A stretch of DNA of 64,000 nt from Solibacillus sp. FSL W7-1436 (GCF_038007305.1 NZ_JBBOWV010000001.1:625501-689500), one strand, 5' to 3'. Positions 1 through 9,184 are shown, numbered from the stretch's first letter. A program made the numbers and translations. The notes: generated from the sequence alone by a model not told the origin.

Positions 1-612
1 TGCAATGGATTCCTTATAATAACGATGCAATGATATGACGATGACTAATGCGTCCTCATCCATTTCCTGTAATGTACGGATCAGCACACCTGTGTGTGGC
101 TCAACGACTTGTACATTTGGACGTAAAATATTTAATGTGAATTCCAGCCAATGTCCTGCAAATTGTGAAGCACCCGCACCGATTAAATAAATCGTCGATG
201 CTTGATGCATGCGTCTTGTGACATCTTGGAATTGGTCTGGGTCGATTTGCTGGGCAATATTGATGATTTGATTACTTACCTGTCCCATGACCTTTTCTGC
301 AAGCTGCGGTTCATGAAATAATGCTTCCTTTGATGCCACATAATTGCCTAACGTACTATTCGTATTGTTTCCAAAAACGAACATCGTGACTTCCTTTTGG
401 AGCTGTGCATAGCCCGTCAAGCCAATCGCGTAGCAAAATCGGATCACCGTTGTTTCACTTGTGCCTGCACTAAAACCTACTTCACTAGCCGAATGTACCC
501 CAACATAAGTTGGATTTTTCAGGACAAATTGAGCTACTTTTTTCTGCGCTTTTGAAAGCTGATCAAAATGCGCCTCAATCCGTTCGGTAATCGTGCTTGT
601 TTTAACACTCAA
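1..612 (-). CDS. RpiR/MurR-family transcriptional regulator (C-terminus off window)
   Basis: Reading leftwards gives an N-terminal RpiR-type helix-turn-helix (ITERIEAHFDQLSKAQKKVA, then SETTVIRFCYAIGLTGYAQL). A SIS sugar-phosphate-binding domain follows, with the loop IYLIGAGASQFAG; the gene runs off the left edge. RpiR proteins sense phosphosugars and control sugar catabolism or cell-wall recycling genes. The start is taken as TTG at 612 because AAGGAG lies 11 nt upstream. An in-frame ATG at 639 has no ribosome binding site and would abut the palindrome at 642-661. The target genes are not visible, so the ligand is unknown. Confidence 0.85.
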   Translation of the reverse strand, partial: MSVKTSTITERIEAHFDQLSKAQKKVAQFVLKNPTYVGVHSASEVGFSAGTSETTVIRFCYAIGLTGYAQLQKEVTMFVFGNNTNSTLGNYVASKEALFHEPQLAEKVMGQVSNQIINIAQQIDPDQFQDVTRRMHQASTIYLIGAGASQFAGHWLEFTLNILRPNVQVVEPHTGVLIRTLQEMDEDALVIVISLHRYYKESIA

Positions 613-641
613 AAAAGAAGTCACTCCTTCATGATTCATTT

Positions 642-661
642 TTTGAAGTTTAAACTTCAAA
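642..661. promoter_or_regulatory. Perfect 20-bp palindrome, likely RpiR operator
   Basis: TTTGAAGTTTAAACTTCAAA is a perfect inverted repeat about 30 bp upstream of the chosen RpiR start. RpiR regulators bind such sites as dimers, so autoregulation is a reasonable inference. No binding data are available from sequence. Confidence 0.5.
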
Positions 662-910
662 CGTTGAATAGTAATTTAACATACTCATTGGTAAAAGGCA
701 ATAAGTTTTCTGAAAGTTCATACTAATTAATCTATTAATTAGTCAATTAAATGAAAATGCTTCAAGCTACTTCCTAAAAAAGCTGCCTTATCAAAATAAC
801 GGTTTTTAGCGTTATGGGTATCAACAGGATGTTCATAGAATAAGAGAAAATTATTAACTTGAGCATATAAAATAAAAGCATATAATGAAGACATAAAGGG
901 GGTATCTTTG

Positions 911-2506
911 ATGAGGTTTAATCGAATCTTTCAACAATTTGCAGGAATAACCGATGCAATCAAAGCATTTCCACTAGCTACTGTGCTCTTAGTCGTTTTA
1001 TTCATCGTGAATGTAGCAGAAATTAGCGGTACTGTGACAAACTATGATAAATGGTTGGCAGCACTTGTTGTTGCTGTATTCGCGGCATCTGTAGCAGACT
1101 TATTTGCCAAACGTGTCCTAACATACAGCATCGCAATCATTTTTACAGGTCTTTTCTTTTGGATCAGCAACTCCAATGATCTCATATTAGCGATCCAAAC
1201 AGGCATTGTGGTAAGTGCGCTCATGATGGGCTTTATATGGCTCGGCAAAGAAAATTTCAGTGCACGTTTTTTCCATATTTTCAAAAGCATACTCATCACA
1301 GCCTTCTTCTCCATCGTTATCTTTGTTGGATTAATGCTTGTTTATGCAGCGATCAATTATTTACTGTTTCCAGTTAGTTCACATATCATCGAGTATATAG
1401 CGGCTACTGTATTTGGATTGTTTACTCCATTATTCTTCCTGTCACTGACGCTGAAGGAAGAAGAGTCAGCCCATATTCTTGAGGTGTTGATTTCGTACGT
1501 CATTGTACCGCTGACAATGGTGTATGCTTTGATTTTAGTGATTTATATTGCCCTGCATTTCACCGACTGGTCGGAAAATCTGCTCGAGCCATTACTAGTA
1601 TTTTTCGTGACAACTGTGCTCGTCGTGTACTTTTTAAGCAACGTAATCGAAAATGGATTAACGAAATGGTTCCGTCTCATTTTCCCGAAAGTATTACTTG
1701 TCATTGTGCTTTATCAACTCGTTGTCTCCATCATGAAAATTGGTGAAGCCGGGATTACGCATGGCCGATATTTCGTTATTTTATTCGGTGTATTTGCCAT
1801 TACCATCGCAGTGATTCTTACATTCATGCCGAAAAAGCAATGGCTTGTTGCACCGATTTTTATCGGGTTTAGTTTACTTTCTGTCATCCCGCCTGTTGAT
1901 GCCTTTACGATTAGTAAACACAATCAGGAAACTCTGCTGCAGGAGCGGTTGCAATCGCTCGGTATGTATGATGGGGAAGTTCAACCAAATCCCGATATTT
2001 CTAAGGAAGATAAGCAATTCATTACAGAGAAATTCGATTATTTACAGCGGATGGATTATGACATTACGTGGCTACCTGATCAACCTTTTGATAAAATCTT
2101 TGGTTTCTCGCAGCAATATAAAGATTATACGAATGAAGTGTATTATACGACGAACTTAGATTGGGATGAACCGGTTATTACCGACATTGATCAATACGAT
2201 TATTTTGTGCAAGTATCCGCTTCACAAAATTCAATGCACCGACGATTTGAATTAGCCAACAATATGCAGCTCCGTTTACAAAAGGACCAGCTCGTGTTAG
2301 AGAAAGACGAGCAGGAGCTTTTAGCATGGCCGTTGGAGGAACTAGACATCCTCTTAACAAGTAATTACAGAGAGTTATCCGTAGAGGAAGCTACTGTAAT
2401 CGCAGAAAACGACCGCGCAAAGCTGCAAATCATCGTACAAAATGCTCAATCCCACCGCAATCAACGCTATGCGGAGTTATATGTTTTTGTGCAGGTGAAG
2501 GAATAG
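911..2506 (+). CDS. DUF4153 domain-containing multi-pass membrane protein
   Basis: The protein has 531 residues. The first about 340 form roughly ten hydrophobic segments (for example FPLATVLLVVLFIVNVAEIS near residue 20). A soluble C-terminal part of about 190 residues carries mixed charge and is presumably extracytoplasmic or cytosolic. The layout and sequence character match the DUF4153 family, whose function is not established. The start is ATG 911 behind AAAGGGGG with 8-nt spacing; a TTG at 908 is not needed. The gene stands alone and is followed at once by a strong terminator. Confidence 0.75.
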   Translation: MRFNRIFQQFAGITDAIKAFPLATVLLVVLFIVNVAEISGTVTNYDKWLAALVVAVFAASVADLFAKRVLTYSIAIIFTGLFFWISNSNDLILAIQTGIVVSALMMGFIWLGKENFSARFFHIFKSILITAFFSIVIFVGLMLVYAAINYLLFPVSSHIIEYIAATVFGLFTPLFFLSLTLKEEESAHILEVLISYVIVPLTMVYALILVIYIALHFTDWSENLLEPLLVFFVTTVLVVYFLSNVIENGLTKWFRLIFPKVLLVIVLYQLVVSIMKIGEAGITHGRYFVILFGVFAITIAVILTFMPKKQWLVAPIFIGFSLLSVIPPVDAFTISKHNQETLLQERLQSLGMYDGEVQPNPDISKEDKQFITEKFDYLQRMDYDITWLPDQPFDKIFGFSQQYKDYTNEVYYTTNLDWDEPVITDIDQYDYFVQVSASQNSMHRRFELANNMQLRLQKDQLVLEKDEQELLAWPLEELDILLTSNYRELSVEEATVIAENDRAKLQIIVQNAQSHRNQRYAELYVFVQVKE

Positions 2507-2516
2507 GGCAAAAAAC

Positions 2517-2550
2517 AGCCCCGGATTGTTACGTTCAACAATCCGGGGCT
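2517..2550. terminator. Bidirectional rho-independent terminator
   Basis: A 14-bp perfect stem AGCCCCGGATTGTT / AACAATCCGGGGCT with a 6-nt loop lies between the convergent DUF4153 gene and glpX. An A-run on the left and TCTT on the right allow use from both sides. Confidence 0.85.
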
Positions 2551-2585
2551 TCTTAATGGAAACTTCTCATCTATTTCGTTTTCAT

Positions 2586-3539
2586 CTAGGCGTTCGTAGC
2601 AAGTGTATTATATTCTCCCACTACAAATTGGTGTGTGTTGGATTCTACTACTAAACTATGTGTCTTCGTCAGATCTCCCACTGTTTTAACACCATTCAAA
2701 ATGAGGCCGTCTGTAATGCCTGTTGCACAAAACAATGATTCATCCGATTTTACCAGTTCATCGATTGTCCATATTTGATGCGGGTCTTCTATTCCCATAC
2801 TGACGCATCGATCATATTGAGCTTCGTCCGGTACAAGCATCCCCTGGAAGTCTCCACCTAAGTTTTTTTGGGCAACTGCTGCAATCACTCCCTCAGGAGC
2901 ACCGCCTACCCCGATGAATAAATCGACTTCACAATGCTCCAGCGAAGTAGCCAGAACTCCCGTAATATCAACTTCGTGGAATAGCTTCACCCTTGCACCT
3001 TCAAGCAGTACTTCCTGAACCCACTCTTCATGACGCGGACGGTCCTGAATCATCACCGTTAAATCCTTAATGTTCTTATTAAGTGCTTTAGCTACACGAT
3101 GCATATTTACCGTTAACGAATCCGCCAGATTAATGGCACCCTTTGCACCTTTACCGCATGCGATTTTTTTCATATATATATCCGGAGCGCGTAAAAGCGT
3201 ATCTTTCGGCGCGACTGCCAATACCGCCATCGCATCATTCATACCTTTTGCGACTAAGGTTGTCCCTTCAATTGGATCAACGGCCAAATCCAGCTGGAGA
3301 AGACTATCCTTCCCTAACTTTTCACCAATGTAGAGCATCGGGGCTTCGTCCATTTCCCCCTCGCCAATCACAACCGTTGTTTCAATCGGAAGGCGGTTTA
3401 ACGTTCTGCGCATTGCGCTCGTCCCTGCATTGTCTGCAGCAATTTTATTCCCTCGTCCGATCCATGGCAATGTTTCAAGTGCTGCTGCCTCTGTTACTTT
3501 AATAAACTGTTCTTCAAAATTCTTTATTTTATTCGACAT
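2586..3539 (-). CDS. glpX: Class II fructose-1,6-bisphosphatase (GlpX)
   Basis: At 317 residues this has the normal GlpX length. It shows the metal and phosphate signatures GEGEMDEAP (59-67) and DPIEGTT (88-94). GlpX hydrolyses fructose-1,6-bisphosphate, and several members also take sedoheptulose-1,7-bisphosphate. It is the last gene of the polyol operon, 64 bp after dhaL. That position suggests (inference) removal of phosphate from sedoheptulose or fructose bisphosphate made by aldolase from catabolic erythrose-4-phosphate or triose phosphate. The RBS is AGGAGG. Confidence 0.92.
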   Translation of the reverse strand: MSNKIKNFEEQFIKVTEAAALETLPWIGRGNKIAADNAGTSAMRRTLNRLPIETTVVIGEGEMDEAPMLYIGEKLGKDSLLQLDLAVDPIEGTTLVAKGMNDAMAVLAVAPKDTLLRAPDIYMKKIACGKGAKGAINLADSLTVNMHRVAKALNKNIKDLTVMIQDRPRHEEWVQEVLLEGARVKLFHEVDITGVLATSLEHCEVDLFIGVGGAPEGVIAAVAQKNLGGDFQGMLVPDEAQYDRCVSMGIEDPHQIWTIDELVKSDESLFCATGITDGLILNGVKTVGDLTKTHSLVVESNTHQFVVGEYNTLATNA

Positions 3540-3603
3540 GTAAACCTCCTAAGAGAGATAACTCCTGCGAATTCCGCTTGTGAATAGCGAGTAAAATCCA
3601 CTA

Positions 3604-4257
3604 TTATACTTGCACTGCAGTTTTTAAAGACTTCAAATATTCCTCGAGTACGTAAGCGACAGATGTAGCGCCCGGGTCTTGATTACCGATAGATCGCTCT
3701 CCTAAACGACTTGAACGCCCTCTTTTTGAAAGCATGTCTTTCGTTTTTGCCGCACCATCCAATGCACTTTCAACCGCTAACTCGAACACTTCGACCATGC
3801 TTAAGCCTTTATTTTCTTCTGAAACTAACTGCGCCTTTGCTGGCAGAAGTGCGTCCATCATCGTTTTATCGCCAATTTCAGCTGAACCGCGCTCATGAAC
3901 ACCATCGATAAAGGCAATCCAATAGTTGCACCATGTATCGTCTTGAGAAATATCGCTCTCTTTCAGCACTTTTGCCCCTCGCATAAATCCTGTCGCATAT
4001 AGCGGGCCGACTGATGAGCCGACAGCACTTAAAAATGTGCGTCCGATTTTGGAACTGATCACTGCACAATCCTCTTCATCAGCTAATGTACTTTCCAATT
4101 CTTTTTTAATGGCTTGCCACCCGATTGACATCGTAACGCCATGATCGCCATCGCCAATTTTACGATCCAATTCACATAAATATTCCTTTTTTTCTTCAAC
4201 CATAGAAGCTACATTCAATAAAAAAGTTTTAAATTGCTGTACTGAAAATCCCATCAT
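3604..4257 (-). CDS. dhaL: Dihydroxyacetone-kinase-type subunit L (ADP/Mg-binding)
   Basis: The protein has 217 residues. The family motif for the two Mg ions and nucleotide is clear: LDRKIGDGDHG (30-40), giving Asp31, Asp36 and Asp38. DhaL supplies the nucleotide domain that phosphorylates the ketose held by DhaK. No DhaM (PTS) gene is present, so either ATP is used directly or DhaM is elsewhere. It sits 9 bp after dhaK. In this cluster, with a polyol permease, dehydrogenase and RpiB-like isomerase, the substrate may be a tetrulose such as erythrulose rather than dihydroxyacetone (inference from the LerK/DerK-type pathways). Confidence 0.9.
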   Translation of the reverse strand: MMGFSVQQFKTFLLNVASMVEEKKEYLCELDRKIGDGDHGVTMSIGWQAIKKELESTLADEEDCAVISSKIGRTFLSAVGSSVGPLYATGFMRGAKVLKESDISQDDTWCNYWIAFIDGVHERGSAEIGDKTMMDALLPAKAQLVSEENKGLSMVEVFELAVESALDGAAKTKDMLSKRGRSSRLGERSIGNQDPGATSVAYVLEEYLKSLKTAVQV

Positions 4258-4266
4258 TTTGCCCCC

Positions 4267-5271
4267 TTAAATTTGAGTAAACATTGGACAATCGGCTGTG
4301 AAATCAATTAACTGCGCTAACTCATCCGTCAGTTTCGCTATTGTAATAGAAGCTCCACCCATTTCTAAAGATGTACTGTAATCACCTACATAAGAACGGT
4401 GGATTGTAATGCCTTTTCCTGTGAGGATCTCTTCTACTTTTCTAAACATAATGTACAGTTCCATATTCGTAGTAGAACCTAATCCATTCACTAAAACGGC
4501 AACATTCTCCCCTTTATCAAGAGGCATATCCTCTAAAATGTCATTAACTAATCTGCTTACAATCTGATCTGCTGTTTGGAGCTTCCCCTTTTCCACTCCT
4601 GGCTCGCCATGATGACCCAGACCAATTTCCATTTCGTCAGCCGCCAGTTCAAAGCTTGGCATACCTGTTTGCGGCAATGCGCACGGTGTAAGGCCTACAC
4701 CCATTGTACGTATATTGTTGTTCATTTCTTCTGTTACTCGCACAACATCATCGAAAGCGTAGCCTTTTTCAGAAGACGCACCAGCCACCTTCGTTACAAA
4801 AAACTCGCCGGCAATTCCGCGTCTTTTATGAGCTTCCTCTTTTGGTGCGGAGGCTACATCATCTTTTACGATAATGCTTTGTACTTTTATATCCTCTTCC
4901 AGTTCTACAATTTCTGCTGCCATGCCAAAATTCATCAAATCCCCGGCATAGTTCCCGTAAATGTAGACAACACCTTGACCAGTATCGATTTTTTTCGAAA
5001 CCTCAATAATCGGATCTGGGGATGGTGAAGCAAAAATATTTCCTACCGCTACACCGTCCGCCATTCCATAGCCGACATACCCCATAAATGCGGGTTCATG
5101 GCCTGATCCGCCTCCGATCAAGATTCCTACTTTATCTTTTTCTTCTTTTTTAACAGCAACAATCGCCCGGTTATTTTCTTCCAATAATTGAACATGTTGC
5201 GGATAAGATTTTACATATCCTTCGATCATCTCATCGACAACATTATTCGGATCGTTTATAATTTTTTTCAT
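4267..5271 (-). CDS. dhaK: Dihydroxyacetone-kinase-type subunit K (ketose-binding)
   Basis: The protein has 334 residues. The DhaK phosphate-binding loop GGGSGHEP is at 53-60. The substrate-anchoring histidine is in GLGHHGEPG (His221), which in the family forms a hemiaminal with the ketone carbonyl. DhaK and the following DhaL form a two-subunit kinase. Seven bp separate it from the isomerase gene and nine from dhaL, so the three are translated as a tight unit. It could be a plain dihydroxyacetone kinase, but the neighbours favour erythrulose or another short ketose. Confidence 0.92.
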   Translation of the reverse strand: MKKIINDPNNVVDEMIEGYVKSYPQHVQLLEENNRAIVAVKKEEKDKVGILIGGGSGHEPAFMGYVGYGMADGVAVGNIFASPSPDPIIEVSKKIDTGQGVVYIYGNYAGDLMNFGMAAEIVELEEDIKVQSIIVKDDVASAPKEEAHKRRGIAGEFFVTKVAGASSEKGYAFDDVVRVTEEMNNNIRTMGVGLTPCALPQTGMPSFELAADEMEIGLGHHGEPGVEKGKLQTADQIVSRLVNDILEDMPLDKGENVAVLVNGLGSTTNMELYIMFRKVEEILTGKGITIHRSYVGDYSTSLEMGGASITIAKLTDELAQLIDFTADCPMFTQI

Positions 5272-5278
5272 TTAACTC

Positions 5279-5737
5279 CTACCCCTTTGCATAAAACGCC
5301 TGTTCTTGGTTGACAATCTGCTGGACTTTTCGGGCCGAATCTCCCCCTGGGAAAGTTGATTCAATATATACTTCTACAACTTTCTTTGCCAGCTCCACTC
5401 CGATAACTTTTTCACCTAATGTAATAATTTGTGCATTGTTGCTTTTACATGCACGTTCAGCCGAATATACGTCATGAGTTGTCGCTGCACGAATGCCCGG
5501 CACTTTACATGCTGCAATTGCCATTCCGAGACCGGTTCCACAAAGTAATATCCCTCGATCCAATTCTTTGTCGTTGATGGCTGTTGCCACTCTGAAGGCT
5601 ACCCCCGGATAATCAACCGCTGTACAGCTATCATTTGATCCGTAATCTACCACTTCATGACCTAATTCTTCTATATGTTTACATAACTGAATCTTCAGAC
5701 TATGAGCATTATGGTCTGACCCTAATCCAATCTTCAT
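5279..5737 (-). CDS. RpiB/LacAB-family sugar-phosphate isomerase
   Basis: The mature start MKIGLGSDHNAHSLK is ATG 5737 with AAAGGG 9 nt upstream; an earlier in-frame start at 5755 lacks a site. The 152-residue protein has the RpiB signatures SDHNAH near the N-terminus, the active-site loop LLCGTGLGM and a family-typical C-terminus. RpiB proteins interconvert aldose and ketose phosphates. In tetritol pathways an RpiB homologue (DerI) converts erythrulose-4-phosphate to erythrose-4-phosphate, which fits this operon. Ribose-5-phosphate isomerase activity cannot be excluded. Confidence 0.88.
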   Translation of the reverse strand: MKIGLGSDHNAHSLKIQLCKHIEELGHEVVDYGSNDSCTAVDYPGVAFRVATAINDKELDRGILLCGTGLGMAIAACKVPGIRAATTHDVYSAERACKSNNAQIITLGEKVIGVELAKKVVEVYIESTFPGGDSARKVQQIVNQEQAFYAKG

Positions 5738-5783
5738 TATACACAACCCTTTCATTGAATAACTTAAGTTCTATTTTTCCTTG

Positions 5784-7055
5784 TTATACTTCTGGCGCTA
5801 AGTCCAATTGATCGCTTTCCTGCGCATTTTTTTCAGGAAGCTTCACAAAAATCATCAATACGGTACTGATTAAATGCATGCACACATATGTCCAAATAAC
5901 GCCGACTACCCCGATGCCTCCGATTAATGCTCCAGCAATTGCCGGACCCGCGAAGGAGCTTAAGCCTGCACCTAAATTCAAAATAGACATGGCCGCCCCA
6001 CGGTTTTCTGGAGCTAAAGATGGGATTAAGGCAGATAACGGTACATATGCCGCCAAGCATGCCCCAAAACCGATTGCCACCAAGTTCATTATTAAGTAAT
6101 TGGCACCAAAGAAATGCGGCACATAATAAAGAGAAGCCATAAAGACCGCACAGCCGATTCCGCCAATCCACATGATTGTTTCTCTCCAACCGATCCGGTC
6201 TGCCACCGCACCCCAAATCAAATTGAACACTACATTACTGGCCCACAGTGCACCGTAGATTTGAAGCCACTGTGCCATCGTAAATCCGGCACTCATCATA
6301 TACGCCGGTAAAAAAACGACTAATCCATAGGCACCGGAAGTATTAATCATCCGGACAATACCGCCCAGTCCGACTTTTGGACGTTCAAAAGCAATCGTAA
6401 TTCCTTTTAAAATTTGTTTCAGCGATTTTTTATCAGCTGAATTATCATTAGCAATTACCGGCTTACAAAGCAAAATCCCGAATAAAGCGCCGATTGTCGT
6501 AAACACTAACGCACTCCAAAGTGTCAACATTTCTCCTAAAATCGGTAAAGCAAAGCTTGAATAATAAGCACCAACCATATTCAGTCCACCAGCAAATGCT
6601 ACCCAGAACCAACCTACAGCTGTCCCTAATCTTTCTTTAGGTGCATAATACGTAATCCATACTAGAAACGAATAAGCAAATAACGGATAACCAAGTCCAC
6701 GTAAAGCATATGTAGGTATCATAACCGCTAAATTGCCTGTTGGAATTCCGATAATCAAAAAAGTGAGCGTTCCTGCAACGAATAGTGATAATCCGCAGAT
6801 CATCATTTTCCGCGGTCCATAAATTTCTGCCAACACCCCTGATAGCCATGAAGCAAATGCAACCGCCAAACCATATATACTCAGTAAGGTTGCAACATTT
6901 TGTACAGTCAACCCTTGCTCGGTCAAGTATGGAGAAAGCCAACCCTGTTCCAAACCATCACCAATCATAAAGAAGAGTACCCCAATATAACCGACTAACA
7001 TTTTTTTATCCATTCCGATTTTCCCGATGGATTTCAGCTGTAAATTATTTTCCAT
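5784..7055 (-). CDS. MFS polyol permease, RbtT/DalT/CsbX type
   Basis: This 423-residue transporter has about 12 transmembrane segments and the MFS loop LAEIYGPRKMM after helix 2. The opening GVLFFMIGDGLEQGWLSPYL is characteristic of the ribitol/D-arabitol permease group (RbtT, DalT, CsbX). It probably brings in the polyol oxidised by the neighbouring dehydrogenase. It lies 35 bp after the dehydrogenase gene with AAAGGGGAC upstream. The substrate cannot be read from sequence; a tetritol or pentitol is the best guess. Confidence 0.85.
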   Translation of the reverse strand: MENNLQLKSIGKIGMDKKMLVGYIGVLFFMIGDGLEQGWLSPYLTEQGLTVQNVATLLSIYGLAVAFASWLSGVLAEIYGPRKMMICGLSLFVAGTLTFLIIGIPTGNLAVMIPTYALRGLGYPLFAYSFLVWITYYAPKERLGTAVGWFWVAFAGGLNMVGAYYSSFALPILGEMLTLWSALVFTTIGALFGILLCKPVIANDNSADKKSLKQILKGITIAFERPKVGLGGIVRMINTSGAYGLVVFLPAYMMSAGFTMAQWLQIYGALWASNVVFNLIWGAVADRIGWRETIMWIGGIGCAVFMASLYYVPHFFGANYLIMNLVAIGFGACLAAYVPLSALIPSLAPENRGAAMSILNLGAGLSSFAGPAIAGALIGGIGVVGVIWTYVCMHLISTVLMIFVKLPEKNAQESDQLDLAPEV

Positions 7056-7090
7056 AACCAGTCCCCTTTGACTTTAGTTCAGAATAAATT

Positions 7091-8182
7091 CTATGCAAAT
7101 GGATCTAATACAACTTTCAATGACTTTTGGCCAGAGCTTACTAATTCAAAACCTTCTGAAAACTTTTCTAATGGTAAGGTATGTGTGACAACACCTTCTG
7201 TCGGTAAATCCCCATTTAAAATTCCTTTAATAACCGGTTCATAGCAATACGGCCCTAAATGCGATCCGTAAATGTCCAGCTCTTTTCGGTCGGAAATGAT
7301 GGACCAATCTACCGTTACAGGATCTTTGAATACGCTAAACTCCACGAAGCGACCAAGTTTTCTGATCAATTTCAAACCTTGCTCAACAGACTTCTGCGCT
7401 CCTGTTGCTTCTATATAGACATCACAGCCATAGCCCTCTGTTAAATCCGAAATAATTTGATAGACATCATCTTTACTAGGATTCAACACCATGTCTGCAC
7501 CAAACTTTTTAGCCAGCTCCAGGCGGTCATCAAATAAATCAAGAACGATAAGCTTTGCCGGACCTGATTTTTTAATGGCACCGATCATTCCTAAACCTAA
7601 TGTACCTGCTCCTGCTAAAACAACAATATCCTCTAACTCTATCTTTGCCCGTTGCACCGCATGATAGGAACATGCATACGGTTCGATTAAAATAGCTTTC
7701 TCTATCGGCAGCTCCTCAGGAACATGGTAGTTGATCCCTTCTTTTGTAAATTTCATATATTGTGCCATGCCGCCATTTACATTAGATTGGAAGCCGTATA
7801 GATCATGCTTTTGACACATCCAATACTGACCTTTTTTACAAAATCTGCATTTCTCACAAGGGACAATCTGTTCCGAGATTACCCGGTCCCCAACTTTAAA
7901 GTCACCCTTCACATTGTTGCCAAGTGCGACAATACGTCCAATAAATTCATGTCCGGGTATCATAGGGGCTTTAATGTAAGCCGGCTGATCCGCGTCTCCC
8001 CAAAAGCTCGGTGCACCTTCAAACGCTTTTACATCACCTGCACAGATTCCACATGCCTCTACTTTTACCAGTATTTCGCCATCTTCTAATTTAGGTACAT
8101 CTACTTCCTCCAAACGATAATCTCCTGGAGCGTAAGCAACAACCGCTTTCATTTTTTCTGGAATTTCTACAACCGATTTCAT
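7091..8182 (-). CDS. Zinc-dependent alcohol dehydrogenase, probable erythritol/L-threitol type
   Basis: This 363-residue medium-chain dehydrogenase has the catalytic zinc region CGIC (44-47) with GHE (77-79) and four structural-zinc cysteines at 109, 112, 115 and 123. Its Rossmann loop is AGAGTLGLG near residue 190. It would oxidise a polyol to a ketose with NAD. The stretch EGAPSFWGD followed by IPGHEFIG recalls annotated erythritol/L-threitol dehydrogenases; this is memory-based family recognition, not a search. It is the first gene of the operon, with AAAGGGG 8 nt before ATG 8182. Catabolite control is suggested by the upstream cre-like site. Confidence 0.85.
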   Translation of the reverse strand: MKSVVEIPEKMKAVVAYAPGDYRLEEVDVPKLEDGEILVKVEACGICAGDVKAFEGAPSFWGDADQPAYIKAPMIPGHEFIGRIVALGNNVKGDFKVGDRVISEQIVPCEKCRFCKKGQYWMCQKHDLYGFQSNVNGGMAQYMKFTKEGINYHVPEELPIEKAILIEPYACSYHAVQRAKIELEDIVVLAGAGTLGLGMIGAIKKSGPAKLIVLDLFDDRLELAKKFGADMVLNPSKDDVYQIISDLTEGYGCDVYIEATGAQKSVEQGLKLIRKLGRFVEFSVFKDPVTVDWSIISDRKELDIYGSHLGPYCYEPVIKGILNGDLPTEGVVTHTLPLEKFSEGFELVSSGQKSLKVVLDPFA

Positions 8183-8217
8183 TAATTCATCCCCTTTACG
8201 TTTAGTAAATTTTCCCT

Positions 8218-8250
8218 TATATACAATTTAACTTAACAAAAGCGCTTACA
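8218..8250 (-). promoter_or_regulatory. Polyol operon promoter with candidate cre (CcpA) site
   Basis: Reading on the minus strand, TATATA (8223-8218) is a -10 candidate. TGTAAGCGCTTTTG (8250-8237) matches the cre consensus TGWAANCGNTNWCA at 12 of 14 positions and covers the expected -35 region. Binding of CcpA there would block transcription when preferred sugars are present (inference). Confidence 0.5.
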
Positions 8251-8267
8251 TTTTGCAATCACTTTTT

Positions 8268-8286
8268 TTCGTTTGTTTTCGTTTTG
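8268..8286. promoter_or_regulatory. Candidate DeoR operator repeats
   Basis: TTTCGTTTG is followed directly by TTTTCGTTTTG in the dehydrogenase-deoR intergenic region; a further GCGTTTCATTTC lies at 8332-8343. Tandem TTTCGTTT-like repeats are typical operators of DeoR/GlpR-family regulators. Assignment to the adjacent DeoR is inference. Confidence 0.35.
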
Positions 8287-8359
8287 TTTTATTTTATTGT
8301 TTTTTTGTAACTTTTTATGTGCATTTTTTTTGCGTTTCATTTCTAAGTACAAACAACTG

Positions 8360-8368
8360 TGATATAAT
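8360..8368 (+). promoter_or_regulatory. Extended -10 promoter of the deoR-family gene
   Basis: TGATATAAT combines an extended TGN with a perfect TATAAT. Transcription would start near 8375, which leaves too short a leader for an ATG at 8393 and supports translation from 8405. Confidence 0.5.
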
Positions 8369-8404
8369 GGCAACACTAACTAAAATATAAGAATGGTGAA
8401 TACT

Positions 8405-9184
8405 ATGAAAAAAGCTTTTGGGTACGAAAGGCAACAAATTATTTTAGAAAAATTAGACGAACAAAATAGTATTACAATTAAAGAACTGACCGCCCTTCTC
8501 AATGTATCAGAAGCCACATTAAGAAGCGATTTAAGGAAATTGGAAGAGAAAAAATTATTAATGCGTACTCACGGGGGTGCCATGGCGGTTGACCACAATA
8601 TACCGGATACAAGTTTTTCTGCCCGCCAATCAAAAAATAAGAGTGAAAAAGTGAAAATTGCACGTGCCGCTTTCAAAAAAATAAAAAATAACCAATGCAT
8701 CATGCTGGATGCCAGCTCCACTGCGCTGGAATTGGCCATTCTCCTAAAGGAAACAAACCTTCGCTTAACCGTTGTCACAAGCGGATTGAAAGTGGCAATT
8801 GAGTTAACGGATTTACCGAATATTACCGTTATCATATTGGGTGGGATTGTCAAACAAGGATCCTATTCAATCGAGGGGACGTTATGTAAGGAGATATTAA
8901 ACACAATTCATGTAGATCATCTATTCGTCTCAGCAAATGGTTTTTCTATAGAATCAGGATTTACAGACTTCAATGTATACGAAGTAGAACTGAAAAAACT
9001 AATGGTTCAAGCCTCCAAAGAAGTTACAATGCTACTGGATTATTCAAAAATCGATAAAAGTTCAATAGCTGCATTTGCTCAAATCCAAGAAATCAATACA
9101 TTTATAACCGACAGAAGCCTGCCTTCCAAATACGTGGATTTCTTTAAACAAAACGATGTCCAGCTAATGATTGCCGAATCGTAA
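8405..9184 (+). CDS. DeoR-family transcriptional regulator of the polyol operon
   Basis: The start is ATG 8405 with GGTGA at 7-nt spacing, giving 259 residues. It has an N-terminal DeoR winged helix (NSITIKELTALLNVSEATLR, then RTHGGAM). The DeoRC sensor domain follows, with ILGGIVKQGSYSIEG and the SANGFS loop. These regulators bind phosphorylated intermediates and repress sugar catabolic operons. Divergent placement 210 bp from the dehydrogenase gene makes the polyol operon its likely target. A terminator follows at 9230. Confidence 0.9.
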   Translation: MKKAFGYERQQIILEKLDEQNSITIKELTALLNVSEATLRSDLRKLEEKKLLMRTHGGAMAVDHNIPDTSFSARQSKNKSEKVKIARAAFKKIKNNQCIMLDASSTALELAILLKETNLRLTVVTSGLKVAIELTDLPNITVIILGGIVKQGSYSIEGTLCKEILNTIHVDHLFVSANGFSIESGFTDFNVYEVELKKLMVQASKEVTMLLDYSKIDKSSIAAFAQIQEINTFITDRSLPSKYVDFFKQNDVQLMIAES

